DNA of 64,000 bases. It comes from Paenibacillus xylanexedens. GTDB taxonomy: Bacteria > Bacillota > Bacilli > Paenibacillales > Paenibacillaceae. How positions within the stretch are numbered: position 1 is the stretch's first letter; the number at the start of each line of letters is the position of its first letter. Position numbers and translations under genes: made by a program. Shown piece after piece: positions 1 through 8,772 of the stretch. The stretch spans positions 62,001-126,000 of the forward strand of contig NZ_VEBF01000003.1 of assembly GCF_007676705.1 (NCBI RefSeq), written 5' to 3'. The notes under the pieces are model-generated. The model worked only from the letters and a program-made list of their open reading frames with translations, was not told where the DNA came from and ran no database searches.

Positions 1-299
1 TCAGCTATGCCCTTGAATCTCGTACCATTGAAACATTAAGTGTTCCTGTAAAGTATGTGTCCAGTACGGTATTGCCTGATGGTGCCCAGCAGGTGCTGCA
101 AGACGGACAGCCTGGATATATTGTCGAGACGGTAAGAACCAAGAGTGTAGACGGCAAAGTGGTCGAATCCAAAACGATCACACGGGATACGTACAAAGCT
201 CAGAATCGTCTGATTGCCCGCTCTGGTCATAGCAGCCTGCCTGATCCACAAGGGCCTTCTGTGGTCGAGGACGGGGTTAGCGATACGAAACAGCCTTAG
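1..299 (+). CDS. VanW/G5-domain protein, C-terminal part (5' end outside window)
   Basis: An open frame enters from the left edge (frame starting at base 3) and ends at a TAG at 297-299, leaving about 98 residues. The segment with VKYVSSTVLPDGAQQVLQDG, then GYIVETVRTKSVDGKVV and a final basic/polar tail, matches a G5 domain, the adhesive module often found at the C-terminus of VanW-family exported proteins in Bacillota. G5 domains are thought to bind cell-wall sugars. The VanW part itself is not visible, so that name is inferred from the usual domain pairing. The gene converges on the MFS transporter gene and shares a bidirectional terminator with it. Confidence 0.7.
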   Translation, partial: SYALESRTIETLSVPVKYVSSTVLPDGAQQVLQDGQPGYIVETVRTKSVDGKVVESKTITRDTYKAQNRLIARSGHSSLPDPQGPSVVEDGVSDTKQP

Positions 300-346
300 G
301 CTCAATCCGTAATTCAGGCATTCAAGGATCAGCTGATCCTACGAAA

Positions 347-401
347 ACAAAAAGACACACTTCACGTCCCTTTTGAGGATACGCCAGAAGTGTGTCTTTC
401 C
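347..401. terminator. Bidirectional intrinsic terminator between convergent genes
   Basis: AAAGACACACTTC pairs with GAAGTGTGTCTTT across a loop of about 23 nt, flanked by an A-run on the left and a short T-run on the right. It lies between the converging VanW/G5 and MFS genes and can serve both. Confidence 0.75.
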
Positions 402-480
402 ATGTTTTAAGATAGGTATTCGAGTTGTAATAAACTACGATTAGCCGCTATACGTAACTTACAGTTTTCTGCATAAAGGC

Positions 481-2034
481 TTAGTGACCGCCTGTGTATT
501 CACCTTTTTCTTCGCCTACGACCATCTTCTCTTTTCCCATGAAGAAGGAAGCGACCAACGCGAGTGCAGCTGGAATCACAGCCCAGGCGAATAACTGCAC
601 AATGGAAGAAGACAGTGCATGTGTGATGGTGTCAAGCACCTGAGGCGGAATTGCCTGTCTGAGTTCTGGTGAGAGCAACGCATGTGGATCGGTCAGATTC
701 ACTCCCTGAGGCATACCGCCCGCTGAAGCACCGCCTGCTTCCGCAGCTGAACCAGCAAGGGCATCGTTCATTTTGCGCGTAAACACCTGGCTCTGTACGA
801 TACCAAAGATCGTAATGCCCATCGTCATACCGAGGGACCGCAAAAAGTTAAGTGTGGAGCTTGCTGCTCCACGTCTTTGAGGTTCAAACGCGTTCATGGC
901 TGCATTGCTAAGTACGGAGAACGAAGCACCGACACCAAGACCAACCATCACCATGTAGATACGTATCGTCCAAAGGGACGAATTCTCATCCAGCGTAGTC
1001 AGCAATCCAAGTCCAATGACAAGCAAAGCCAACGTAGGGATCATGATATTGCGATACTTGATTTTGGTCATCAACACTCCGCCCAAGGACGCCGTCACAA
1101 CAGACCCCAGCATCATGGGCAGAAGTACGAGACCGGAGTTGGTCGCTTTACCACCAAGTACTCCCTGTATGAAGATCGGAATGTACACGGATGCTGTAAT
1201 GAACGCCGCACCACTGAACATACCAATGACGTTACTGGACCAGTAGACACGGTTGCGGAACATGCCGAAGGAGATGATCGGTTCCTTGGCTCTCGTTTCT
1301 GCAAACAGGAACAGCAGCGCTAGTGCTACGAATCCGGCAAACAAGCCAAGAATCTGCCAGGAACCCCAGGCAAACGTTTTGCCGCCCAGTTCCAGACCGA
1401 AGATCAGACACACAACAGCACCGATCAGCGTTACCGCACCCAGCCAGTCGATCTGTTGAGATTGATGCTGATGGGATTCTTTATAGAAGAATGCAATAAA
1501 CACAAATGCAATCAAGCCGAGTGGCAGGTTGATATAAAATACCCATTCCCATGTCGCATACTGGGTAATGTAAGCACCGAGCAGGGGTCCAAATACGCTG
1601 GAGAGGCCGAAAACCGCTCCAAACAATCCACCCAATTTGCCGCGTGATTCTGGTGCAACAACATCAAACATAATCGTAAATGCAATCGGCACCAGGGCAC
1701 CTGCACCAATACCTTGAATCGCTCTGTATATCGTCAATTCCACAATAGACGTTGCCGTTCCGCATAGCGCCGAGCCAAGCATAAACACAATAATACCAAA
1801 TACAAAAAACTTCTTCCGGCCATACATATCCGATAGCTTACCGAAGATCGGCATTCCCGCCATCTCAGCCACCATGTACGCGGAGGTAACCCAGACGAAC
1901 TTGTCGAGCCCACCCAGTTTCCCGACAATATCCCCCATAGCTGTTGCCACGATGGTATTATCCATCGAGGCCATTAGTATGCTGAGCAGTAACCCTGCCA
2001 GCACCAATCCAATACTGTTTTTACGTGCAACCAT
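481..2034 (-). CDS. DHA2-family MFS drug/proton exporter (EmrB/QacA type)
   Basis: A 517-residue integral membrane protein with about 14 hydrophobic segments, the size and layout of the 14-TMS DHA2 family, which exports drugs in exchange for protons. Near the N-terminus it carries LLSILMASMDNTIVATAM, the family's motif in TMS1, then GKLSDMYGRKKFF, the MFS motif A between TMS2 and TMS3, and AIQGIGAGALVPIAF in TMS4. I chose the ATG at 2034 because GGAGAG lies about 10 nt before it; an ATG 18 nt upstream (2052) has no ribosome site. The C-terminal tail is hydrophilic and charged. Substrate cannot be told from sequence. No regulator of the TetR or MarR type sits beside it. Confidence 0.85.
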   Translation of the reverse strand: MVARKNSIGLVLAGLLLSILMASMDNTIVATAMGDIVGKLGGLDKFVWVTSAYMVAEMAGMPIFGKLSDMYGRKKFFVFGIIVFMLGSALCGTATSIVELTIYRAIQGIGAGALVPIAFTIMFDVVAPESRGKLGGLFGAVFGLSSVFGPLLGAYITQYATWEWVFYINLPLGLIAFVFIAFFYKESHQHQSQQIDWLGAVTLIGAVVCLIFGLELGGKTFAWGSWQILGLFAGFVALALLFLFAETRAKEPIISFGMFRNRVYWSSNVIGMFSGAAFITASVYIPIFIQGVLGGKATNSGLVLLPMMLGSVVTASLGGVLMTKIKYRNIMIPTLALLVIGLGLLTTLDENSSLWTIRIYMVMVGLGVGASFSVLSNAAMNAFEPQRRGAASSTLNFLRSLGMTMGITIFGIVQSQVFTRKMNDALAGSAAEAGGASAGGMPQGVNLTDPHALLSPELRQAIPPQVLDTITHALSSSIVQLFAWAVIPAALALVASFFMGKEKMVVGEEKGEYTGGH

Positions 2035-2106
2035 TGTACTCAATCTCTCCATTCACGCTCTATTCATATGACTGCATTAGTATATCCGAAAGGAAGTCTG
2101 CGTTAA

Positions 2107-2731
2107 TCAGTCCAAAGACCGATTGCTTTGCGCTAAAACTTCCGATTGCGGATGAACTTGCAGAGATGAACGGTATTCCACTGTACCAATCCGGCAGCCT
2201 GGACCGATTTTTATTTGATCTCCACGGACAATCTCGGCCTCCGTATTCTCTAATTCAATATCATCACCTTCGATAATCTGTGCCTTAAGAATCGATTTAC
2301 TCCCCGTAAACAAGTCATTCATCCGGCCACTCTTCACAGAGATGATGGAACCGCCCATTTCCTTGACTTCGGATGGCGCCATGATTTTGAGTGTCATATG
2401 TTCAGCGCTGAGCATTCCCGCTATCGTCAATTGCCCGTTCAGCTTGATACTTTCCGCCTGACAATCGCTTGACAGATAAAGCTCACCGACCACTTTCATA
2501 TGCTCAGCGAGCTGGTCAAAGGGCCATTCAACGTGCACATCCCGTTAATCGTTGCACTCTCGGAGCTCAAAGCACCGTGCATCTTCAATGTTCCATTCAC
2601 TTCCTAGAAGTGCAGTCCAGGTTACCATTCACCTTAGCCATGCCATCAATAGATACAAGATGAAACTCCCCGCCTGCTGTTTGACTTATGCCCGCTACGT
2701 TCAGATCATTTCGCTTATTTCGCTCTACCAT
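2107..2731 (-). pseudogene. Bactofilin-like polymer-forming protein (YhbE/YhbF type), two frameshifts
   Basis: Reading starts at the ATG at 2731 behind GGAGAGGG (MVERNKRNDLNVAGIS...) and stops at a TGA at 2597-2599. The same protein continues without a break in a second frame (VNGTLKMHGALSSESATING...) and then in a third frame (LAEHMKVVGELYLSSD...) to 2107. The repeated short beta-strand pattern, with NG/SG turns every 16-18 residues, is that of bactofilins, which polymerise into cytoskeletal filaments. Restoring one base near 2600 and one near 2520 gives 208 residues in one frame. The gene lies 14 nt downstream of the yhbD-like gene, as the bactofilin genes yhbE/yhbF follow yhbD in B. subtilis, where bactofilins act in flagellar assembly. 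It is either a genuine frameshift mutant or carries two sequencing errors. Confidence 0.7.
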
Positions 2732-2745
2732 AGAAGACCCTCTCC

Positions 2746-3369
2746 TTATCCCAATTTGAGTTTTAATTCTTCCATAAATGTTCCCATGGGCTGCCTAAGA
2801 ACCACCTTTACACCATTGTCAAAATAAAACTCCGTTCCTGCTGTCACCAGCATGAATGATGGGACACCCATCTTACGGGTAAGCACTAGTTCGCTGGGTT
2901 TGCCTGTGAAACGATAATAATGTTCAGACATGACATCGATCAGCAACGCACCCTCTTGCCGCGTAATGTCTCCACTCATTAACAGCTTATCAAGGACGTA
3001 GAGCATCATGATCTGCTCCAAAGCATACAGCGGTTGTTCCCGACCTGCTTCTTGCAACAGATCCAGTGAGATTTGTGAAACAATGTTTCGCTCTAATAGT
3101 TGTGAAGCAGACATCTCCACTTCGCCCAATGTAGGTGAGAACACGTCTGCCAGCTCATCCAGCGACAATCCGTCTTTCATATTAAGAATCTTGTCAATAC
3201 GGAGTAAAATCTGTTGTTTTGGAAAAAAGGTCTCTTGTCCGGTGTAGGACGACTTCCGAATGAACCATTCTTCCGGAATGAGATTTTTCCGCTTCCAGCG
3301 GTATAACTGGCCGTACGAGATCCCTGTGAGGTCCAGTAGTTCTTTTTTGGAGATCAAATCATCCGTCAT
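2746..3369 (-). CDS. YhbD-like DUF4004 protein with MerR-type HTH
   Basis: A 207-residue soluble protein. The N-terminus (LISKKELLDLTGISYGQLYRWKRK...) is a MerR-like winged helix-turn-helix, followed by FFPKQQILLRIDKI, which fits the second half of the domain. The rest is a conserved C-terminal domain of the DUF4004 family, the family of B. subtilis YhbD. The ATG at 3369 follows AAAGGGGGACC. The bactofilin-like gene lies immediately downstream, so the two probably share a transcript. DNA binding is inferred from the HTH; a palindrome in its own upstream region (3399-3416) is a possible target. Confidence 0.75.
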   Translation of the reverse strand: MTDDLISKKELLDLTGISYGQLYRWKRKNLIPEEWFIRKSSYTGQETFFPKQQILLRIDKILNMKDGLSLDELADVFSPTLGEVEMSASQLLERNIVSQISLDLLQEAGREQPLYALEQIMMLYVLDKLLMSGDITRQEGALLIDVMSEHYYRFTGKPSELVLTRKMGVPSFMLVTAGTEFYFDNGVKVVLRQPMGTFMEELKLKLG

Positions 3370-3398
3370 ATATGGTCCCCCTTTATATTGAAGTCAGT

Positions 3399-3416
3399 GT
3401 AACATAACATTGTTAC
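3399..3416. promoter_or_regulatory. Palindrome in the divergent yhbD/esterase promoter region
   Basis: GTAACATAACATTGTTAC has GTAACA and TGTTAC arms around a 6-nt centre. It lies between the divergently transcribed YhbD-like and esterase genes. It could be an operator for the MerR-type YhbD-like protein; that link is inference. Confidence 0.35.
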
Positions 3417-3568
3417 GTTGTAGACTGATCTTGTTATTGCAATGGAAGAACAATGCGTATAACCTGTTACATATAAACACTTTGGAGTTCCAGACATCCG
3501 AACTCCATCCCATCGTCTCATGTCAGAACACGTGGTTAACGAACTTATGAAAGGGGTTTCTTATACTC

Positions 3569-4348
3569 ATGGCACTAATCAAATGTGATTTTTACTCCGA
3601 TACGCTTGGATTAAGTACCAGCATGCATGTCATTCTACCGCAACAAACCCACAATCAGATCGGCATGGAGAATGTGACCGGCAAAGGACTGCACCCAACC
3701 CTGTACCTGTTGCACGGTCTGTCTGATGATGATTCCATCTGGCTGCGCCGGACTTCCATCGAACGTTATGTGGCCAACCTCGGGATCGCTGTTGTTATGC
3801 CACAGGTACATCGCAGCTTCTATACGGATATGGTAGAAGGCGGACGTTACTGGAGCTTTATCAGTGAAGAACTGCCCGCACTTGCTCGTTCTTTCTTCCC
3901 GCTGTCAGATCAACGGGAGGACAATTTCGTTGCCGGATTATCCATGGGTGGCTATGGGGCGTTCAAGCTGGCCCTTCGTAAACCAGATCAATATGCTGCA
4001 GCTGCCAGTTTGTCTGGAGCACTCGATATGTCTGCACATATGGATAGAAACGCATCCTCAGCATTGCAACAGACTGAGTTACAACGGATTTTCGGACCAA
4101 AGGTGGCAGGCACTGAGAATGATCTCATTCATCTGTTAAAAGAAAGCCAAGGCCAGCGGCCTCTGCTCTACCAATGTTGCGGAACGGAAGATTTCCTGTA
4201 TGAGGATAATCAAACCTTCCGCCAAGCCTGTGAACAGACGGAATTCGAACTGACGTACGAGGAAGAACCAGGTGGGCATGATTGGGGTTATTGGGATACG
4301 AAGATTCAGGATGTACTAAGATGGTTGCCTTTACCCAAGCGGGACTAG
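3569..4348 (+). CDS. Esterase family alpha/beta hydrolase (EstA/esterase D type)
   Basis: A 259-residue protein of the putative-esterase family, which includes tributyrin esterase and S-formylglutathione hydrolase. The oxyanion strand LYLLHGLSDDDSIWLRRT is followed by the nucleophile elbow GLSMGGYGAFKLA (catalytic Ser). The acid is probably the Asp in the CCGTEDFLYEDN region, and the His is in GGHDWGYWD near the C-terminus. There is no signal peptide, so it should be cytoplasmic. The ATG at 3569 follows AAAGGGG by 12 nt. It stands alone on the plus strand and ends at the terminator shared with argH. The physiological ester is unknown. Confidence 0.8.
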   Translation: MALIKCDFYSDTLGLSTSMHVILPQQTHNQIGMENVTGKGLHPTLYLLHGLSDDDSIWLRRTSIERYVANLGIAVVMPQVHRSFYTDMVEGGRYWSFISEELPALARSFFPLSDQREDNFVAGLSMGGYGAFKLALRKPDQYAAAASLSGALDMSAHMDRNASSALQQTELQRIFGPKVAGTENDLIHLLKESQGQRPLLYQCCGTEDFLYEDNQTFRQACEQTEFELTYEEEPGGHDWGYWDTKIQDVLRWLPLPKRD

Positions 4349-4450
4349 TGGAGCATTGGGAGCTCCTGCGGATCATGAAGACAGGTAATCCGATGACGGA
4401 ACAACCTTCTGCTTGCCGTTGAATTGAATGTATCTAGACCGCTGTAATAC

Positions 4451-4500
4451 ACAAAGAAGCAGGCCGTTGAGAACGAAGTTCTCTGGCCTGCTTCTTTGTT
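4451..4500. terminator. Bidirectional terminator between esterase gene and argH
   Basis: GAAGCAGGCC pairs with GGCCTGCTTC around a 19-nt loop that itself has a short GAGAAC/GTTCTC stem. ACAAA lies to the left and TTTGTT to the right, so it can end both the esterase and the arg operon transcripts. Confidence 0.8.
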
Positions 4501-4547
4501 GTACTGTCGTAGTCGTATCTGTAAGGATGCCTATAATAGCCGTGGTA

Positions 4548-5951
4548 TTAACCGCGGTTCGTAATCCATTGCTCAGTAATCTCCAGTACCTTCTCACTGC
4601 GTCCGATGGCTTCAGCGACTTGACCCGAAGCTGTTCCGCCGTATACATTACGAGCGTTCACTACCGCTTCCGGTTGAAGCACGTCATAGATCCGGTCATC
4701 GAATAATGGTGAGAACTGACGGAATTCATCAATCGTCAGATCCAGCAAATACTTGCTGTTCTGGATGCAGTACAGCACTGTTTTACCAATCACTTCATGC
4801 GCCTGACGGAAAGGCAAGCCCTCGCCTACGAGGAAGTCGGCAATATCCGTAGCGTTGGAGAAATCCTGGTTGACCGCTTGACGCATCCGATCCTTGTTCA
4901 CTGTCATTGTCGCGACCATTGGAGCGAACAGTTGCAGCGCACCCTCTAGCGTTGCTACCGTGTCGAACATGCCTTCTTTGTCTTCCTGCATATCCTTGTT
5001 ATAAGCCAGTGGAAGAGATTTCAGTACCGTCAGCAAGCCGATCAGGTTGCCGTACACACGTCCTGTTTTACCACGAACGAGTTCAGGAACATCTGGGTTT
5101 TTCTTCTGCGGCATGATGCTGCTGCCTGTGCAGAATGCGTCGTCCAATTCCACAAAACCAAACTCCGTGCTGCTCCACAGTACCAACTCTTCGCTCAAAC
5201 GGGACAAGTGAGTCATGATGAGGGAAGCGGCTGCCAGGAACTCCACGATGAAGTCACGGTCGCTTACTGCGTCCAGACTGTTCTCGTACACACCATCGAA
5301 GCCCAGTTGTTCCGCCACAAAATGACGGTCAATCGGGAATGTTGTGCCTGCGAGCGCACCTGCGCCCAGTGGCAGGATATTAATGCGTTTATAGCTGTCC
5401 ATCAGACGCTCCGCATCCCGTTGGAACATGGATACATACGCCATCAGGTGATGGGCGAACAAAATCGGCTGTGCCCGTTGAAGATGCGTATAACCCGGTA
5501 CGATTGTATCGAGGTTATCTTTCGCTTGTCCAATCAGTGCTTCCTGCAAGGAATGCAGCATGCCCACAAATCCAACCACACGCTCGCGCAGGTACAAGTG
5601 CATGTCCGTTGCAACTTGGTCGTTCCGGCTACGGCCTGTATGTAATTTGCCGCCTACAGGGCCAATCGTCTCGATCAGGTTTTTCTCAATATTCATGTGG
5701 ATGTCTTCGTCCGATACGGAGAATTCCACTTCACCTGCACGGATTTTGTGCAAAACGGTGATCAGACCTTCTTTGATGGTCTCTACATCTTCCGCCGGAA
5801 GAATGCCGCATTTGCCCAGCATCGTTACATGGGCCAGACTGCCCTGAATGTCTTCCTCAGCCAAAGCTTTGTCAAAATTAATCGATGCCGTATATTCCTC
5901 AACCAAATGATTGGTTTGTTTCGTAAAACGTCCTCCCCACAGCTTGCTCAC
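4548..5951 (-). CDS. argH: Argininosuccinate lyase
   Basis: Splits argininosuccinate to arginine and fumarate, the last step of arginine synthesis. The 467-residue protein begins VSKLWGGRFTKQTN and carries the fumarase/ASL signature GSSIMPQKKNPDVPEL, plus HTGRSRNDQVATD and PGYTHLQRAQPI, which form the shared active site of this superfamily. The GTG at 5951 is chosen over upstream in-frame codons because AAAGGGGAG stands 8 nt before it and the protein then has the family's usual length. It is the last gene of the arg operon, 106 nt after argG, and is followed by a terminator. Confidence 0.95.
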   Translation of the reverse strand: MSKLWGGRFTKQTNHLVEEYTASINFDKALAEEDIQGSLAHVTMLGKCGILPAEDVETIKEGLITVLHKIRAGEVEFSVSDEDIHMNIEKNLIETIGPVGGKLHTGRSRNDQVATDMHLYLRERVVGFVGMLHSLQEALIGQAKDNLDTIVPGYTHLQRAQPILFAHHLMAYVSMFQRDAERLMDSYKRINILPLGAGALAGTTFPIDRHFVAEQLGFDGVYENSLDAVSDRDFIVEFLAAASLIMTHLSRLSEELVLWSSTEFGFVELDDAFCTGSSIMPQKKNPDVPELVRGKTGRVYGNLIGLLTVLKSLPLAYNKDMQEDKEGMFDTVATLEGALQLFAPMVATMTVNKDRMRQAVNQDFSNATDIADFLVGEGLPFRQAHEVIGKTVLYCIQNSKYLLDLTIDEFRQFSPLFDDRIYDVLQPEAVVNARNVYGGTASGQVAEAIGRSEKVLEITEQWITNRG

Positions 5952-6057
5952 GGTGAGTACTCCCCTTTCGCTCATGGACAAAGCCGTTCCTGCCAGATGT
6001 GCAAGAACGGCCTGCCTTGTCATTTATATTGATGTAGCTTTATTGTGCAGGTTGAAA

Positions 6058-7293
6058 TTAGTTTTTGTTTTGCTCCACGCCGGAGTTTACTTTCAAACGC
6101 AGTGCATTCAGGCGGATAAAGCCTGTTGCATCGCCTTGATCGTAGGCTTGCGTTGGATCAGCTTCCATCGTTGCGATGTCTGGATTGTAGAGGCTGACAG
6201 GACTTTTCACACCTGCGCCGATGATGTTGCCTTTATACAATTTCACACGAACGGTACCTGTTACATTTTTCTGGCTTTCAGTCACCAGCGCTTGCAGCGC
6301 CAAACGTTCTGGTGCGAACCAGAAACCGTTGTATACCAGTGTGCTATAACGTGTGATCAGGCTATCACGCAGGTTCATCACTTCACGGTCCATCGTGATG
6401 GATTCCATTTTGCGATGTGCTGTGAACAAGATTGTTCCACCTGGTGTCTCGTACACGCCACGGCTCTTCATACCAACAAAACGGTTCTCGACCATATCTA
6501 CACGGCCAATACCATGTTTGCCACCCAACTCGTTCAGTTGCTCCATCACTTGCAGTGGGCTCAAACGCTCACCGTTCAGCGCAACACAGTCACCTTTTTC
6601 GAATTCCAGTTCAACATATTCCGCTTGATCTGGTGCATCTTCAGGTGCACTGCTCAGCAGGAACATGTCTTTGTTCTCGTCCGCACTTGGATCGAACCAA
6701 GGATCTTCGAGCACACCGCTCTCATAGCTGATATGCAGCAGGTTACGGTCTGTCGAGTATGGTTTAGCCGCAGAAGCGGTTACCGGAATGCCATGTTTTT
6801 CAGCGTAAGCAATCATCTCGGCACGTCCCGGGAACTGGTTACGGAATTCTTCCAAACGCCAAGGTGCAATTACGTTAATGTCTGGTGTCAGTGCAGCCGC
6901 GTTCAACTCAAAGCGAACTTGGTCATTTCCTTTACCTGTAGCGCCGTGAGCGATGGCTGTAGCACCTTCTGCACGAGCGATATCCACCATGCGTTTAGCG
7001 ATCAGTGGACGAGCGATACTTGTACCGAGCAGGTATTGTCCTTCATAGAGGGCGCCAGCCTGGAACATCGGATAGATGAAATCTTTTGCGAATTCATCGC
7101 GCAGATCGTCAATGTATACTTTGGAAGCGCCTGTTGCCAGTGCTTTTTCCTCCAAACCGTCCAATTCATCCTTTTGTCCAATATCCGCTGTGAATGCGAT
7201 AATCTCTGCATCATATGTTTCTTTCAACCATTTCAAAATTACAGATGTGTCCAACCCGCCTGAATACGCGAGTACAATTTTTTCCTTAGCCAT
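6058..7293 (-). CDS. argG: Argininosuccinate synthase
   Basis: Joins citrulline and aspartate with ATP hydrolysis to AMP to give argininosuccinate. The 411 residues start MAKEKIVLAYSGGLDTSVIL, containing the SGGLDTS pyrophosphatase P-loop. GATGKGNDQVRFE and the citrulline/aspartate-binding segments follow in the usual order. Length is normal for the family. The ATG follows GGGGAGGACC. It lies between argF and argH in the operon; a dispersed hairpin repeat occupies the argF-argG gap. Confidence 0.96.
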   Translation of the reverse strand: MAKEKIVLAYSGGLDTSVILKWLKETYDAEIIAFTADIGQKDELDGLEEKALATGASKVYIDDLRDEFAKDFIYPMFQAGALYEGQYLLGTSIARPLIAKRMVDIARAEGATAIAHGATGKGNDQVRFELNAAALTPDINVIAPWRLEEFRNQFPGRAEMIAYAEKHGIPVTASAAKPYSTDRNLLHISYESGVLEDPWFDPSADENKDMFLLSSAPEDAPDQAEYVELEFEKGDCVALNGERLSPLQVMEQLNELGGKHGIGRVDMVENRFVGMKSRGVYETPGGTILFTAHRKMESITMDREVMNLRDSLITRYSTLVYNGFWFAPERLALQALVTESQKNVTGTVRVKLYKGNIIGAGVKSPVSLYNPDIATMEADPTQAYDQGDATGFIRLNALRLKVNSGVEQNKN

Positions 7294-7358
7294 GTGTGAT
7301 GGTCCTCCCCAAGATCAGTTAAGTTAAACAGAGCCTTCATACACTGAATCCTACGAGC

Positions 7359-7513
7359 CAGAAAACCCTTCCGATCACTGTTATCCCCAGATTTTTTCAT
7401 CCCGTTATGACAAAGGGTAAAATCCGGGGATAGCCTATGCTTCCGATGCAGCTTTCTTTCAGAAAGCTTTCAGGTGCACGCTTCGCTTCTTCAGGCTTTT
7501 TCTGTCTCTCCGT
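7359..7513 (+). repeat. Dispersed hairpin repeat, copy A (composite)
   Basis: Contains both inner hairpins known from other copies in tandem. The first is TTATCCCCAGATTTT with AAAATCCGGGGATA; the second is AGCTTTC with GAAAGCT. These are followed by the conserved ACGCTTCGCTTCTTCAGG and an end with TTTCTGTC. It fills much of the 324-nt argG-argF gap and is transcribed in the opposite sense within the arg mRNA. Confidence 0.8.
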
Positions 7514-7617
7514 TTTTGTGTATGCTTCTTGTTTAATTAACTTTTTAAAGTACATTATAGATGAATCTATCATCGCGAAATCTGCGCCTAAAATCAACCC
7601 ATAAAGACAAACAGCAT

Positions 7618-8583
7618 CTATTCGCTCATTAATGCAGCCATTAATGCTTTCTGTGCATGCAAGCGATTCTCCGCCTGATCAAAGATCAGAGAGTTTGGTC
7701 CGTCAATTACACCGGCACTCACTTCTTCGCCACGGTGTGCTGGCAGACAGTGCAAGAACATGTAGTCTGGCTTCGCGCCTTTCATCAGTTCCTCGTCCAC
7801 TTGATATGCCGCAAATGCCTGCTCCCGAATCTTCTGCTCTTCCTCAAAGCCCATGCTCGCCCATACATCCGTATACACGATATCTGCATCTTTCGCAGCT
7901 TCCTGTGCACTGTACGTTACAGTCACTTCAGAACCGCTCTCCTGTGCAATGATACGCGCCTGCTCCACAACTGCGCTATCCGGCTCATAGCCTTCTGGCG
8001 TTGCTACAGCAACATGCATCCCCATCTTCGCTGCACCGAGCATCAGGGAGTGCGCCATATTGTTGCCATCTCCGATGTAGGCCATTTTCAGACCTGCCAG
8101 CTTGCCTTTGTGCTCCAGCACCGTTTGGAAGTCCGCCAGCACCTGACAAGGATGCGCCGCATCGCTCAGGCCGTTAATGACTGGAACATCAGCATGCTCT
8201 GCCAGTTCAGTTACATTATGGTGTCCAAAGGTACGGATCATGATGCCGTCTAGGTAGCGTGACAATACTTTGGCAGTATCATGTGTTGTTTCCCCGCGAC
8301 CCAGCTGGATATCATTTTTGCTCAGGAAAAGTGCGTGTCCCCCCAATTGGAACATACCCACTTCAAAGGATACACGTGTACGTGTGGATGATTTTTCAAA
8401 AATAAGTCCGATCGTCTTGCCTTTCAATGGTTGAAAGGGCACACCGCTTTTTTGCTTGCCTTTAATCTCAATCGCGAGATCAAGCAAATAACGAATCTCC
8501 TCGGCTGTGTAGTCCGTGAATTCGATAAAATCCCGGCCTCTCAGATCAATCTTTTGAATCTTTTCCGTCTGTTGTGCTGTCAT
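7618..8583 (-). CDS. argF: Ornithine carbamoyltransferase
   Basis: Condenses ornithine and carbamoyl phosphate to citrulline. The 321-residue protein has the carbamoyl-phosphate loop SSTRTRVSFE, the HPCQVLADFQT motif, and the ornithine-binding HCLPAHRGEEV with its reactive cysteine. Domain order and length are those of catabolic and anabolic OTCases alike; its place in the arg operon indicates the anabolic role. The ATG at 8583 follows AAGGAGGAC. About 190 nt without a gene separate it from argD. Confidence 0.96.
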   Translation of the reverse strand: MTAQQTEKIQKIDLRGRDFIEFTDYTAEEIRYLLDLAIEIKGKQKSGVPFQPLKGKTIGLIFEKSSTRTRVSFEVGMFQLGGHALFLSKNDIQLGRGETTHDTAKVLSRYLDGIMIRTFGHHNVTELAEHADVPVINGLSDAAHPCQVLADFQTVLEHKGKLAGLKMAYIGDGNNMAHSLMLGAAKMGMHVAVATPEGYEPDSAVVEQARIIAQESGSEVTVTYSAQEAAKDADIVYTDVWASMGFEEEQKIREQAFAAYQVDEELMKGAKPDYMFLHCLPAHRGEEVSAGVIDGPNSLIFDQAENRLHAQKALMAALMSE

Positions 8584-8772
8584 CTATAATGTCCTCCTTA
8601 TTTCCGGTTCCCTGCACCCGCATGGGCAGAAGAGAGAGCAGTATTAACATCTTGTCTAAGTGCTTCTCAAGTTCATCTTCCGCAAGTACACCGCGCGGCT
8701 ACAGGGATTCATCATCTCATTCTGCTTCGAGGCCAGTAATGGCCCCGAGACAGAAAGGTTCTCATTTGTATG

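Noticed and set aside
4376..4430. Partial likeness to the dispersed repeat (GATGACGGAACAACCTTC) after the esterase gene
   Set aside because: Only the first 18 or so bases resemble the repeat's left end; no inner stem or conserved tail follows.
5911..7263. A 450-codon open frame on the plus strand opposite argG/argH
   Set aside because: It is rich in Cys, His and Phe, lacks a ribosome site and runs across two clear genes on the other strand; a shadow frame.
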